A stretch of 64,000 bases of DNA from Lunularia cruciata (taxonomy: Eukaryota; Streptophyta; Marchantiopsida; Lunulariales; Lunulariaceae): contig OX419757.1 of NCBI GenBank assembly GCA_948567375.1, positions 62,001-126,000 on the forward strand. Direction: 5' to 3'. Position numbers and translations under genes: made by a program. Shown piece after piece: positions 1 through 12,599 of this stretch (position 1 is the stretch's first letter; every line of letters starts with the position of its first letter). Below the pieces are notes generated by a model. It had not been told where the DNA came from. It worked only from the letters and a program-made list of their open reading frames with translations, and ran no database searches.

Positions 1-309
1 TGCTCCCAAGGGGCCAGTGTAGCAGCCAATCAGCATGTCTTCCACTCCTACTATAGTTACAGAGGATACTTGGGAGCCAAATCATGGACCCAAGCTTATA
101 GGAGAGGAAAGACAAAGGGTTTGGAGGTTCTTGAGGAGATAGACGAGTTATTTTGCCATTAGTATGAAGGATTTAGGTGCTCTAAAGGGACTTGGTATAT
201 AGATTGAGTTAACTAACGACACACCAATCTTTTGACATCCTTATCAATATAGTCATATGGAGAGGCCATTGATTCAAAGTCAGAGTAGTGACCTTTTTGA
301 GGTTGGTTT

Positions 310-1520
310 GGTGGAAATCTCACATGGAGAGTATGCATCAATGCTAGTGATGCCAGCCAAGAAGGGTATGCATGAAAACTACATAGATAAGTGGATGTGT
401 GGAGATTATTGTCCTATCAATTGATAGACTAGGGCTGATTGGTATGCCATGCATACATCAGAGGAGGTCTTTGATGCAATTGGGCATGCAAAGGTCTTCA
501 GTACTTTGGATCTTGAAGCAAAATATTATCAATTGCCGATCAAGGAAGAGGATAAATCCAAGGCAACATTTTGCACTATTGATCTTCACGGCAAGGATGT
601 GTTATATCAGTGGAGGTTCTTACCATGTGAGTTGAAGAATGCTCTTGTTGAGTTCTAGAGGCTTGTGGATAGGATCCTAGTTGGATTGGATTTTGCTTGG
701 TGCTATATTGATGACATTTTGGTCTATAGCACTATTGTGGAGGAGCATGAAAGATAGTTGTTGGAGGTGTTTGAGAGGTTGAGATCTCATGGACTTAAAT
801 TACATCTTGGGAAGTGTAGGTTATTCCATGAGTTGAGTATATGAGTATTTGGGTCACACTATCTACCCCGGAGGACTTGGTTTTCAATAGACCAAGGTGG
901 AGGCTATTGCACGTATTCCTTGACCTATGGATGTGAGCAGAGTTCAAGCATTCCTTGGGTTGGCAAACTTCTATCATCGTTATGTTAGAGTATTTAGTGT
1001 TATTGCCAAGGCCTTGACAAAGTTGACCAAGCTTACACAAGAGTGGTGTTGGGGAGATGAGCAAGAGAGAGCTTTTATAGAGCTCAAGGAAAGGTTGACA
1101 TCTACTCCTATTTTGAGGAGACCAACCAGAGGACAACCATTTCAAGTTCACAATGATTGGAGTATGTTGGGGCTTGGAGCAATGCTTACTTAGCATGATG
1201 ATGAGGGGAAGGAGTTTGTGGTGGCCTATGCTAGTTGCTCCAACAATTCAACGGAGGTGAAGTATAGTTCATATGAGGGACAATGCTTGACAGTAGTTTG
1301 GGTAATAATACATTTTTGATGTTACCTATTTGGTAACTCCTTCGCTCTCATCATTGATCATCAGCCACTGAAGTGGTTGATGGAGTCCGACAAACTTTCA
1401 AGAAAGCTTGCACAATGGGCTTTGATTTTACAACAATATGATTTCATGGTTATTCATAGACTTGGAGTGTTGAATCGTGATGCCGATAGGTTGAGTAGAA
1501 ACCTATGTCCTAGCCAATAG
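310..1520 (+). pseudogene. Reverse transcriptase and RNase H of A1 (degenerate)
   Basis: The RT palm is readable across frames: a DAIGHAKVFSTLDL block (~470-515) matching the usual SxLDLxxGYxQ motif, and the catalytic box as CYIDDILVYS (~701-730). The segment at 927-1193 reads as FLGLANFYHRY and the linker to RNase H, where FQVHNDWSMLGLGAML stands where the first RNase H Asp motif is expected. RNase H continues to ~1500 with DHQPLKWLMES and a RDADRLSR end. Stops interrupt at ~421, ~656, ~754, ~841 and ~1193. It would have copied element RNA into DNA in virus-like particles; it cannot do so now. Confidence 0.8.
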
Positions 1521-1859
1521 GACCAAACTGGAGCATGTTGGCATGGTGAGACAAATGAGGAGATGGTGTTAGGTTGGCATGCATCTACCTTTCTCTATAT
1601 ATTTTTTGAGACTTTGGTGTTATCTCTCTCAGCGCATACAAGAGGAGTTATTGAGGTCACAAATCCAAAGAGTGAAGATATTGGTACAGTTCAACAAGAC
1701 TTTCATGATGATGTCTTAGTGATGGACTATCTTTACGCTGGTGTTGTGGGTGGCACAGTTGGGGTTAAGGAGAGAGACCATGCTCTTCAACAAGCCAGAT
1801 AGTTCAGATTGGAGTGTAGACACCTTTTGTGTGTATGGGAGGATAGTAGAGTGAGAGTA

Positions 1860-2625
1860 GTAACACTTCCATCTCAAAGACTATAGTTGATCCATCATGC
1901 TCGTGAGGAGCTAGGACATTTTGGAGTAAAGTATACATATAGCTTACTCCAAATTCATTATTGGTGGTAATATATGTAGACTGATGTACAGTGGTTTTTT
2001 GCCAGATGTGTGGTTTGTGATCGAGTTAAAGCTTCATTCAATGCTCCTACGCCGCAATTACACCCATTACTTATCATGCAATTGGGTTATTGTTGTAATT
2101 TGGACTTTGCTAGACCTTTACCGTTGACGGTGAGACATTATTGTTATGTTTTGGTTATGGTGGAGCACTTTTGCAAGTAGATTGAGTTAGTAGCACTTCT
2201 TGACAAGTCCTATGAAAGGACGGCTTACTTGTTCTTAGATCGGGTTCTCAGTCATTTTGGTGCACCAATTGAGGTTTTGATTGATCAGGGTATAGATTTC
2301 TTGGGAGAGTTCCAAGTCTTGTGTGACAAGGCTTTGATTGATCATTGTACTACCTCCCAAGATCACCCTTAGGCAGATGGCTTAGCAGAGAGAGTGGTTC
2401 AAATAGTGAAGAGAGGATTGCAAAAGTATGGTTTGCAAAGAGGCCACTTAGGAGATTAGAATCTCCAATTACCTTGGTTGGCCATGGGCTATTGGTTCAG
2501 CCGGAAAGCCTCCTTAGCATCCTTCTCTCCTTACTTTCTACTCTATGGACAAGATCCAGATTTACTTGCAGCCATTCATCAAGATGTTACTACTATCTTG
2601 GACTTGGATGATCTTGATATTTGGG
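1860..2625 (+). pseudogene. Integrase core of A1 (degenerate)
   Basis: A zinc-binding N-terminus is readable as HHARELGHFGVKYTYSLL (~1895-1950) followed by CVVCDRVKA (~2014-2040). The catalytic core follows: a first-Asp region near NLDFARPLPLT (~2098), the second-Asp block VLIDQGIDFLGEFQ (~2276-2315), and the Glu block ADGLAERVVQIVKRG (~2373-2418). A GQDPDLLAAIHQD stretch (~2549-2587) is the usual post-core region. Stops occur inside the core (~1969, ~2180, ~2371). Family knowledge: this enzyme inserts the cDNA and its C-terminal part influences target choice, which makes the tail at 2840-3139 notable. Confidence 0.75.
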
Positions 2626-2829
2626 TGAGTGCATGTTCTCAATGAGCAGAGATCTTTTGAAGAGCGATGTTGATGGCGTTTGAGAACTTGATGATTGCTC
2701 AACATAGGGATACCTTACATTATGCTATTATTTGAGGAGGAGGTTATAAACCCTTGATCTACAATTTCATCTAGGTGACTATGTATATCTATAGTAGACA
2801 ACACCAACGACACTTGCTATTTTAACATG

Positions 2830-3139
2830 CCGCATTATCTTGAGAGTGCATGAGGTTTTGCTATTTGGAGTCCTTGTGTTGGAAGGACATGATGGTGTTG
2901 TTTGGAAGGATCATGTGCACAATTGTGCGCCATGCCACCTCTCAAACATTGATGGTACTATGGACCTAAGCTTGGCACCTATACGAGCAGGCTTGAGGTG
3001 TATGTTATGCGGCTCTTCCAGTGGAGTTGCTTTTATGTTAGTGTGTTATAGTTGTTTGAGAGGATGACATATGGTATGTATGACTCCTCCCCTCATGGTG
3101 GTTCTTCAAGGATAGTGGTTATGTCCTAGATTTACTTGA
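2830..3139 (+). pseudogene. PHD-finger-like tail downstream of A1 integrase
   Basis: After the integrase core there is a VLVLEGHDGVVWKDH segment, then a Cys/His cluster. Counting from the Met at 2840, ligands sit at C54, C57, C69, C72, H77, C80 and C95, with Phe at 98 where the eighth Cys should be, and Trp at 93 two residues before C95. The spacing CX2C-X11-CX2C-X4-HX2C-X14-CX2(C) and the Trp fit the PHD finger (C4HC3). Stops at codons 76 and 92 fit decayed TGG or CAG codons. An upstream CAPC motif (29-32) may add another metal site. The same tail occurs in copy A2. PHD fingers typically read histone H3 tails; a role in integration targeting is inference. Confidence 0.65.
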
Positions 3140-3308
3140 ACTATAGCTAGTTCATTTGTTATATGGTATAGGTTGTAGACAGGGGACTAATGATTGGGCT
3201 CCATAGCACCCGGCCTCTTGATCTTAGCCTATCATAAGGTATACACATATACTTGGAATAGATGGCTATTTGGAGTTAGAGGGACCAAACTGCTAGCTAA
3301 TGGGGGAT

Positions 3309-3952
3309 TGTGGTACTTTAGTTCATGTATGACTTATGTGTGAGTTGTGCTTCTATAGGCTATGATGTTGACAACAATATATGTTGTGTAGCGATGTATA
3401 TACGCATGATAGCTATCATGCCAAGTGTCACATCTAGATTGCTTGGACACTAGAGTTCTAGTGATAGTAGTTAGAGGCATTTTGGTAGTAACTCATAGAC
3501 TACTTTCCAATGGTCAGATTTTGTGTGGGGTACTGACTTCATGGTGGAGCACACCATTACTTACACCATCGGCACCATCGGGTATGCCGTCAGCGGGATC
3601 ATTGGGATGAGATCTAGGTCAAAATCAAGAGTATATCCTGGAAGTGCAGCTCCAGAGAGCTTACTTCTCTAATGTTGAGCCTTTGAGTTCTTGGTTAGAG
3701 TGGACAGAAAGTTGGCAAGCATCACTTGGAGTCTCTTAACTAGAATGGGTGTGGCTTGACTGTAATCAATGCCCTGTTATTGGCAGTTGTTGAGAATCAG
3801 ATCAAGTACTGATCTGATTTGAGTTGATTTGAGTTGTAAACAATCTGATTATTGTAGCACTTTAGAGTTCATGTATGACTTATGTGTGAGTTGTGCTTCT
3901 ATAGGGTATGATGCTGACAACGATGTATGTTGTGTAGCAATGTATATATGCA
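3309..3952 (+). repeat. 3' LTR of A1
   Basis: Begins TGTGGTACTT right after a purine tract (TAATGGGGGAT, ~3298-3308) that serves as the polypurine tract, and ends near TATATATGCA. The first ~100 bases recur at 3853-3952, so the LTR carries a direct repeat at its own two ends. Related LTRs are at 9702-10260 (-), 20026-20644 (-) and 57064-57688 (+). The exact 3' end is uncertain by ~10 bases. Confidence 0.7.
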
Positions 3953-3964
3953 TGATACATATAT

Positions 3965-5985
3965 CATTGCTTGTTGTTCTTGATCTCAAGTAAAATAAAT
4001 ATTTTTTGCAATGTTTAGTCAATGGGACATAAAGGCAATAGGGTGTTTTACATCTAGAAATTCTTGTTGTAATACAACTCTAATGGCTCTAGTGTAACAA
4101 CAATAGCTAGATAGATTATATAGAGATGGAATTTGGTTTGGTAACATCTAGAAGGATGTTATACCTGATGGACTAAGTAGATCAGATAGAAGTATCACCA
4201 AAATAGTACTTCTACTAATAGGCCAGAAACCAAAACATGCTTGGAAACTTTCAAATCAATAGCTAGGCATATGATCTAGAGGTGAACCTTGGAGTGGTAA
4301 CATCTAGAAGGATGTTATACATGATGGAGAATATAGATCAGATAGAGGTATCACCAAAAGAGCGCTTCTACTAATAGGGCAGAAGCCAAAATAGGCCTAA
4401 ACTTTGGAAGCAATTTTGAAGGCCTAAACAAATGAATTAGGCCCCAAAAATCTGCAATTCCTTCCCTCCCATCAAAAGAGGGCTAACTTTCCCTTCCCCT
4501 TGGTTCATCCTATTGAGAGCTTTACAATAGTACCTCACTCATGTGATTCTGAGATTTCTACAAGAAGATTCCCTAAAAAATCCCTTTGGTCAAAGCCTAT
4601 TTGACCAACTACTTCGGACCAAGACCAACATGTTACCCATCCAAGCAAGTAATCTAAGGGTGGAGCTTGCTGACAAGTGAACTATCCATGTACCTAATCC
4701 TATTGTGGAGCTTCCTTGGAGGAGATCCTCTTTGGGCTAGATAATAAAGAGAAGGTGCTCCTTTGGGGCATCGGAGGATTGAGTGTAAAATATGTGTTCT
4801 CTCTCTTGCATCTCTCTTGAAGAGTTCTTTTGTCCTCAAAGTATTACACAAGTTAGAAGCATCAAATCAATTATACAAGATAGTTGAGGATCATATGGTT
4901 GGAGGTAGGTCATGAAGACACCATATGCTTTAGTTTCTTGAATGCTTCTTTGTGCTTGGTGATCCATTTTCTTCTCCAAGAGATTGGTCAATGGTGCGGC
5001 CACATGAACATAGTAATGGATAAATAATTGGTAAAAACTTACTAATCTCTTAAATGCTCACATTTCTATGGTATCCTTTGGAGTAGGCCAATCTGTAATG
5101 GCCTTGATTTTCTTCTCTTCTATCTTGGTCCGCTCTAATGAGACCTTATGATCCAAGAATGTAACTCTCTTTTACCAAAAGGTACATTTCAACTTCTTGT
5201 AATAAAATTTCCATTGATGTAGTAATCTTAAGGACTTCTCATATATGATTCTTATGTTCTACTTCTTTCTTTTCATAGATTAAATATCATCCAAGAACAC
5301 CACCATGTATCAATCCACTAGCCCATCAAACGCCTAATACATTGTATTTGTGAAAATTGCAAGAGCATTAATGAGCCCAAAAGGTAAAACTCCCCATTCC
5401 AAATGATTATACCTTGCATAAAAGATAGTCTTTATGCATCCTCCCTATCAATGGGAATCTACCAATAGCTAGTTCAAATATCCAACTTGGAAAGGTATTT
5501 TGCTCCACCCAATTGATAGAACAAGTCATCTATTTGAGCAAGACATACACATTCTTCACTATTTGTTTATTGATGTCACGATAGTCAATATAGAAGTGAT
5601 TTTTCCATCCTTTTTTAGTAGAACTAGCACTGATGCTCGTTAAGAGGATGTAGTATGTTGTATGAAATCCTTCTCCAACAACTCAATCAATGTTGTTTGA
5701 AGCTCTTCTAATGTCTTTGGTGAGAGAAAATAGATTGGTGTACTCATTAGAATGCTACTTAGCAATAGCTTGATCTTTAAGGGCATACAATGATCAAAGA
5801 GTAACCCTTTTAAAATATTATTTGGAAATATATCTATAAACTCTTGAATTATTTGATCAACCATTGCTTGATTAGGCTTCTATTCCTTATCAAATTCTCC
5901 TTGTCCAATTGGCTTGATCCACACCAAAAAAAATTTCCTCCAAAGCTTGCTTCACAATTGCTATGTTGATAAACTTCCTATCTTG
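3965..5985 (-). mobile_element. Ty3/gypsy family C fragment C2 (pol)
   Basis: Minus-strand similarity to C1 and C4 in this window: RNase H at ~3965-4092 and 4849-4990, RT from ~5000 to 5864. The 74-residue stretch 5640-5864 reads as the protease-RT linker and RT N-terminus (EFIDIFPNNILKGLLFDH, then LIELLEKDFIQ). The RNase H is split by a solo B LTR. The 5' side fades at ~5985 after a single 60-bp linker unit; gag and the 5' LTR are gone. The left side is replaced by A1. Confidence 0.7.
4093..4848 (+). repeat. Solo LTR of family B in C2
   Basis: Begins TGTAACAACAATAGC and ends AAAGTATTACA. It aligns along its length with the B1 LTRs read on the opposite strand (shared segments around GGTTTGGTAACATCTAGAAGG, TTCTACTAATAGG, and GAGGAGATCCTCTTTG). 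No B coding sequence accompanies it, so it is a solo LTR left by recombination. It contains an internal duplication: the block TGGTAACATCTAGAAGGATG occurs twice (~4140 and ~4292). Flanks are both C2 RNase H; the target duplication is no longer recognisable. Confidence 0.75.
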
Positions 5986-8880
5986 GGATGAAAGGTAAAA
6001 AGCAGATTTGGAATCACCAAGTAGAGGAAATCTCCAAACCTACTAATAGCAATCTAAACAAATTAAGTACCAAAGTTATAATTGACTCACTTATCCTCAA
6101 CCCCAAACAACACAATGTCAACCTTGTGCAAGATGTCCCGGTCTTAACCAAAGGTATTTTTGCATCAAAAAAAATTTGCAAGGTGGACTATTTGTCCAGC
6201 ACCCCCTACTAACCAAGGATAATGTTACAATTAAAAATATTAAAAGTAATTTATAATTTCCCAACTTGTTAAATCACTGGCATTTGTGTAAATTTCCCAT
6301 CAATTTAGCTAAAATATCTCTTACACAAGTTAATTATGCAGAATAATTATAGATCTGAAAATAAATTTTTTCATATTTGAATAATTCTTATGAAACAAAA
6401 TAATAATAAATATTTCTTTACCTATATAATTTTTTTAAAATCTTCATTTTGGAATGTGAATGGAAGGAACGTCAAAATATCATTATGAGAGGGAATCAAA
6501 GTGGTGTTTTGTCTGATGAAAAATCATTTCATGCAACCTTCTAAGTGGTATGCATAGTGATGAGCCCATCAACTTTGTTTCTAAACTCATGGATGGATGA
6601 AAATCTCATTTTTGTACTCTGCAAGAGGTGGGAGCTATGGTTAGAAATGTCATCATAGCCAATAAATACCCCCAATGAATAGGAGAAAAGGAATACAAGT
6701 GTGCCTGTGGAGTCGGGTGTCAAAAGTTAGCCTTGATCATATTGACTCCTAGTAGCAATAGTCCCTTGGGTTGCTTGAAGATGGACAGATCTTGCAATTT
6801 CATGAGTAGCATATATTGAAGGAAGACCATAATTCCTCAAGTCAATACTCAAGACATGCAAGATTTATTGAGATGGTATGTTGGTTTTGCTAACTCGATG
6901 ATGCTATATTCAATTTGGTATGTTTTTCTAAATAGTCAGTAATTCCTTTATTATTAAAGATGATTGATAAGATGTTAAGGGATATCACTCTCATTCTTAT
7001 AAGTCATAATATATTGTAGATAGCATATATGTCCATTACTTTACAAAAAGCATTGGTTGATACAATATATAGAAGAGCAATCACACTAAATAATGCTTCT
7101 TTGGATATTCGATCATTTGTAAACCATATAACTTGCATAACTTATATATCTTAGGTAAGGCAAGTTTTCTCTTACTTATACTGTTGGGGATTAGCCTTAG
7201 TTTACTGACTGTATCTCTTCCCTATAAGGTTTGATATGGTCTTGTTATCCACTGCAGTTGCCATTTTTCAATGATGTAACATCCTTATTATCATTGATAT
7301 TGCATGTTAGACGAGAATCTTGCTATGCATTTTTGACAGATATGAATTTACAACCACCTTAAGTTGCCCAAAAAGCTCAAGAGCACCAAAATCACAAAGC
7401 TTGACTTCAAGAATAAAATAACCCAATATATTGGGTAAACTAATCCTATCATAACTTCTTAATATGATGTTCTCTTAAGATGGTATTGGCAGATTTGAAG
7501 AAATAATCACATCAAGCTAATGTCAAAGAGATTCTAGTTTAGTTTTAAGAGAGTTTCATAACAAAGAAGAAAGCTAACTATCAAGACTTCCTAATACTCA
7601 TACCATGACTATGGTATGATAAGATTAAATTGATCCATAGAAATAGATTCTTCTAAATAGATTATATTCAAATATGAAGACTTTTCTTATTTTTATTGCT
7701 ATTTCTTGGATATTATAAGATACAATTACTCTTAGCTTTAGCAACTAGAGAGATGATTATATCTAGAGAGGGATACTCTTTGAACTTCTTGGCATTTCAT
7801 TTTCATCTTGTAGGAGAATTATCTTGAAAGTTCTTGGTAGAGCCCAAAAATAATAAAAATATTATGCATTGATATTAATACGGAAAGGAAATTCATTTAT
7901 ACCAAATTTATTTTTTAATTATTTTGTTTGAATTTAGGATATTATTATTATTATTATTATTGATAAAATAAAATAGATATAAATAATTGAGTAGAAATAT
8001 GAAGATAATTCCATAAAGTATTAGGTAAGTTCTCCTTAAAAGTGTTGGGTGAAATCTTTGAAATGTCAAATGTGATACTTCAAAGTTTAGACAACTTGTT
8101 ATTGGACTTCTCAACTATAAAGTGTTTATTTTTTTTATACCAACAAATTCTAAATTCTAAATTCCAAATTTATATGTAATCAAGATGGAATAGAAATATA
8201 ATATAAGAACTCTCTTTCAGGGTAAGATTGAATTTTTTCTGACATGGATACTCAAAGTTTCCCCAGTGCTACAAGATAATGAGCACTTCCATCATAGAAA
8301 ATAGATGATTTTTTGCATGAGAGTAATAGGAAAGAATACAATATTCTACGGGTAAACTTTGTTTCTCTATGTTACCCATATTGAGTGTCAACTCGCAGTG
8401 CCTTTATTGACGTCAAGTTAAATCTTTTGGTTAACATGGAGTACCATTAAGTTAAAATGCCAAATTTCAATCATAGTTTATCTATCTCAAGCATTTCCAC
8501 TACAATCTTTGTTCCAAAGACTATACTTGAAGCATCATGTGTATCTAGAACTTCAAAGGCTACTCATGTACTTGACCTTGCTAGAGTCCCTTGGAATTTC
8601 TTGAGTATGGGTAATTTTTTTGTAAGATTTCACTAGGAGAAGAAACAATCATTGATCACTTTAGTACCTAATAGGATGGTTTTGGATTGAGAATATTGGC
8701 ATCACTATAAAAATGGAACGTTCTTGGTAAATTTAAAGATTATCCTATAGAATCTCTAAAATTTTGATTAGGCTTAGTTCAATAAAGATTGATGGTAAAT
8801 CTCTCACCTCAAGTTGGCAAAAAGATCAACAATACCATAAGCTTGGCTTCATGCTTCCACTTTGATTGAGGACTTTGAGT
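5986..8880. other. AT-rich stretch without a recognisable gene
   Basis: No conserved domain seen on either strand. Short open frames (for example 5988-6212 +, 6541-6723 -) have low-complexity composition and no family I recognise. A diverged repeat is visible: the region around 7345-7410 resembles that around 8795-8850 (both contain a CTCAAGTTG/CTTAAGTTG and ACAAAGCTTGACTTCA-like block), suggesting remains of an old repeated element. Confidence 0.5.
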
Positions 8881-9690
8881 TCAGCTCAGAGGAGTTCACC
8901 ACATCCCTTTAGATTTGGCTAGGTCTACCATATCCAACAACTCTTGGCCATATTGGACCAATGTCCTTGGGTTCTACATTTGACATGGAGTGCACCCACA
9001 TCTTATATTGTACCATAGGAGCCTACCATAGTCCACAATACCATTAGAGATATGGTGGCCTAGATCCTACACTCTACTTGCTCATAGGTTCAGATATAGC
9101 TATGGATGGACCTACCATGCATGTCTCACTTGAGGATGATGATAGATATTGTCACTTTTAGGAATGGTAAATGTATGTTGTATGATGTGGTTGTGGCAAA
9201 CCCACTCAAGCAAAAGTCCTTGGCTTGAGTTGTAGCTATCATTACCACCAAGAGGAAGGAGGACCACTATGCTTCATGGCTTACCTCTAACACCTTCATC
9301 CCCCTAGTAATGGAGATTTTGGCCACCTCTATCATCAATTTGATAGTCACCTTTGAGAGGTAACACAGAGTAATTACAAAGGAGAGGCACTTGCAATTTC
9401 TCACCCACCATGCTTACTTCTTAGTTTTGGTAGAAGATCTCCGTCACCCTACACAGATCATAAGCTCCAAGTCTCCATCGATGGTCATCAATAGTGTCTG
9501 CTCTTATTCTATTGTTGGCTCTCTCCTCAGATTTGCATGACATATCCTAGGAGGATCTCTATCACATAATTTAGTTATAGGTTCATATTTTGGTCATTTT
9601 ACATCTTTTTAGAGTTTTTAGGGTTTGTTTTTCTTCTAAGTGCTTTGTTTTCTATGTATGTGTTTTCATAGAATCTCCATCTCTTCTTGT
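8880..9690 (+). other. Protein-like remnant, possibly a LINE ORF2 end
   Basis: On the + strand around 9150-9560 translated segments such as VVANPLKQKSLA and ITTKRKEDHYASWL followed by FIPLVMEI look coding-derived and remind me of the region downstream of RT in some LINE-type ORF2 proteins. Stops are frequent and I cannot see RT motifs, so the assignment is weak. It could equally be another old element. Confidence 0.25.
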
Positions 9691-9701
9691 CTATTTTTTC
9701 A

Positions 9702-10260
9702 TGCATATATGCATCACTACAAAACACATATTATTATCAACATCATCAAGAAGTACAACTCATACATAATTTATACATAAACTCTAAAGTGCCACAATAA
9801 TCAATTTATTTTTCCACTTGAATCGCACTCAAATCAAATTTGTACTCAATTTTTCACTAAATAATCTACTAGCAATAGAGCACTGATTACAATCAAGCCA
9901 CACCCACTCTAGCTAAGAGACTCCAAGTGATGCTTGTTGGCCTTTGTCCACCATAGCCAAAAACTCAAAGGTTCAATATCAAAGAAGTGAGCTCTCTAGA
10001 GCTGGACTTCAAAAGTACACCCCTCTACTCAACTAGGTCTCCAACTGTAATGCTGCCATTGACAATACATCCAATAGTGCAAATGGTGCAAGCGATGATG
10101 AGTCCCACCATTTGATCAATAGCCCTAACATGAAATTGGGCCACCATCAAGTAGTCCATGAGTAACTACCAAAATAACTATGAGTGCCAACACTACCACT
10201 CCAACGTTTGAGCAAACTAGCTTTGGTGCTACAAATGTCATGACAATTTGTGCATTTTTA
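9702..10260 (-). repeat. Partial LTR of family A
   Basis: Reverse-complement similarity to 3309-3952. The terminal ~100-bp box is clear at 9702-9805 (TGCATATATGCATCAC through CTCTAAAGTGCCACA), followed by the unique LTR part including a CACACCCACTCTAGCTAAG block (~9900-9920). The second terminal box, expected near 10200-10260, is eroded and no polypurine tract is visible, so this is a truncated or solo LTR. Confidence 0.65.
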
Positions 10261-12195
10261 TGCACTTTTGTTCTAGTTATACTTTTCCTTTGGATTATTT
10301 ATTGGGCTTGTTAGCCAATCTATTTTATAGCAAGTGGCAATTGTTTTAGTTGGCAATATAATTGACCTTTTGAACTTGGTAATATTCTTATGTGCAAGAT
10401 TCAATTACTCAATAAATTAAAATATCAATTAAAATATCAATTAAAATATCATCCAAGAATACCATCACATACAAGTCCAATAGCCCTTCCAACAATTGAT
10501 GCATCTGATCCATGAAGATTGCCACAGCATTAATGAGCCCAAATAGTAGAACTCTCCATTCAAAATGCCCTTTGTGCAAAAGGTAATCTTTTACACATCC
10601 TCCTCTCAATGGGAATTTGAAAATAGCCACTTTAGAAATCCAACTTGGAGAAGTATTGTGTTCCACTCATTTGATCTAACAAGCCATCAATTCAAGGCAA
10701 TGGATATATATTCTTCATTATTTGTACATTGTGGCCATGGTAATCAATATAGAAGTAAAGTCTCCCATACTTCTTTGGGACAAATAGTATTAGTGCTCCC
10801 CAAAAAGATGTACTATGTTGTATGAAATCCTTGTCCAACAACTCTATCAATGTTATTCATAGCTCTTCAAACTCCTTTAGTGAGAGCCAATAGATTAGTT
10901 TATTCATTGAAATACTTCTTAGCAATAACTCAATCTTGAAAGGCATACCATGATCAGAGGGTAATCCCTTTGGTAGATCATCCAAAAACACATCTACAAA
11001 CTCATGAACTATTTGATCAATCATTCTTGATGAGGCTTTTGGCCCTCATTAGCTTCTCCATGCACAATTGGCTTGATCCACATCACAACAGTAGGAATAT
11101 ATTCCTCCAAAGCTTGCTCTATGGCTGATAAACTTGCCATCTTGGGACTGATTATTTGTAGGTGTCTTACTCAAAGGTGCCAAATAATCTAACCTTGGTG
11201 ATTCTCACCTTGGTGTTGTGCTTGAATTTTCCATCATGTCCAATCAAATGAACCTTATGACGTTCAAGCTAGGGCAAAACTAGATGACATCATAATGTAT
11301 AGGTGCCACTACAAACCGCATACACTCTAAGTATCCTTCCCAATCTTGGATGTAATAGGATGTGAGGTATAGAATGGAGAACTTTTTTGTGTCATTCACC
11401 ATTATTATTATTATTATCCAATTATTGGCTTGATAGGAATACCTAATTTTGTTACTAATTGCATGACATGCAATTCTTTGAACTTTTATAATCAACCAAA
11501 ATCTTACAACCATAATCATATATCATAACTTGCAAGTGAAGTAAACTTGCATAGGTTGAGCCTTCAATCCCATTGGAACTAATCAGGTTTCTAATATATG
11601 GTTTGGATTCTCCTACTATGACTCTTTGTTTCCTTGATTATCACACTCCATAAATTCCATTTGGTCAATTTGTTGGAGTAGTCTATTCTTGAGTGGACAT
11701 TTAACAATGTAGTGTCCAATTTGGTGACAATAACTACCATTTTCTTGCAATCTTTTCCCTATACGTAGTGCCAAGTGACCTCCATTGCTCCTCCATCCAT
11801 GTGTAAGGTGTTGGTAAGTTTTGTGAAAGTGGAAGTCAAGACGAAGTGGTCACAACCAAGGAATCAAAGTGCTTAGCCAATTGCATGGCTTCCTCAAGTG
11901 TTTGGGCTCTTGCATGGTTACTTCCACTTTGGTGTGTCACTTGAAACCCCTCACAAATTGATCCAAAGCTTCAATTTCTAATATATTTAGAATTTGCATT
12001 ATGGTGTTTTGAAATTCAGTGATGTAAGTTCTCATAGAACCAATCAACTTCAATTCTACCAATCTATCTCATGCGGCTTGTGTGACATTTATAGCTTTAA
12101 ATTGCCCAATTATTGCACTCTTGAATTCTTCTCAAGTTGATATTGGCACAAAAAAACTACCATTTAGTTTGTTCCACTTGGAATTACCACCATAG

Positions 12196-12591
12196 TTAGA
12201 AACGAACAAGACCAAGGAGAGAAATAGTAGAATAGAAGATCACATTGGGACACTTGAGTGTGGGAAAGTCCAAATGCCTAGCATGAGCTTCAGCTTGGTA
12301 TTTATAGGGGAGCATACAAGGTCATAAGAAGCTTCTTGGGCTACTTTCTTGGGGTGCAAGCCAAGTTAACGGGAAGCTTCTCAAGAAGTTTCTTTCTAGA
12401 AGCCGTTTACTTGGCGTGCAAGCTAAGCTAGTTGGAAGCTTCTAGGAGCTACCTACTTGGGGTGCAAGCTAAGATAGCCAAGAAACTTCTCAAGAAGCTT
12501 CCTATATACTTTTGGAATATTCTAGGCTAATTTGTCTTATTTGCTACTTTGTTAGCCCTACTAATTTCATCGCTAAACTCCATAGTGTTAC
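12196..12591 (-). repeat. 3' LTR of C4
   Basis: 396 bp. The plus-strand right end ...AGTGTTACA meets TATTCCCC, the complement of the polypurine tract. Contains the TATTTATAGG complement of the TATA box and several GAAGCTTC blocks shared by all C LTRs. The outer end (12196-12212) is eroded relative to C1. Confidence 0.75.
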
Positions 12592-12599
12592 ATATTCCC

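Larger units (their letters stand above)
1..3952 (+). mobile_element. Ty3/gypsy LTR retrotransposon, family A, copy A1 (5' part outside window)
   Basis: The window opens inside the element. Reading on the + strand in frame fragments gives reverse transcriptase, RNase H, integrase, then a Cys/His-rich tail and a 3' LTR. This order (integrase after RNase H) is that of Ty3/gypsy rather than copia. The first ~180 bases match 46680-46813 plus 53426 onward of copy A2, so both belong to one family. Many in-frame stops and shifts show it is dead. Just beyond the LTR, family C RNase H sequence (minus strand) starts, so A1 probably inserted into C2; the other side of that insertion lies left of the window. 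Confidence 0.85.
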
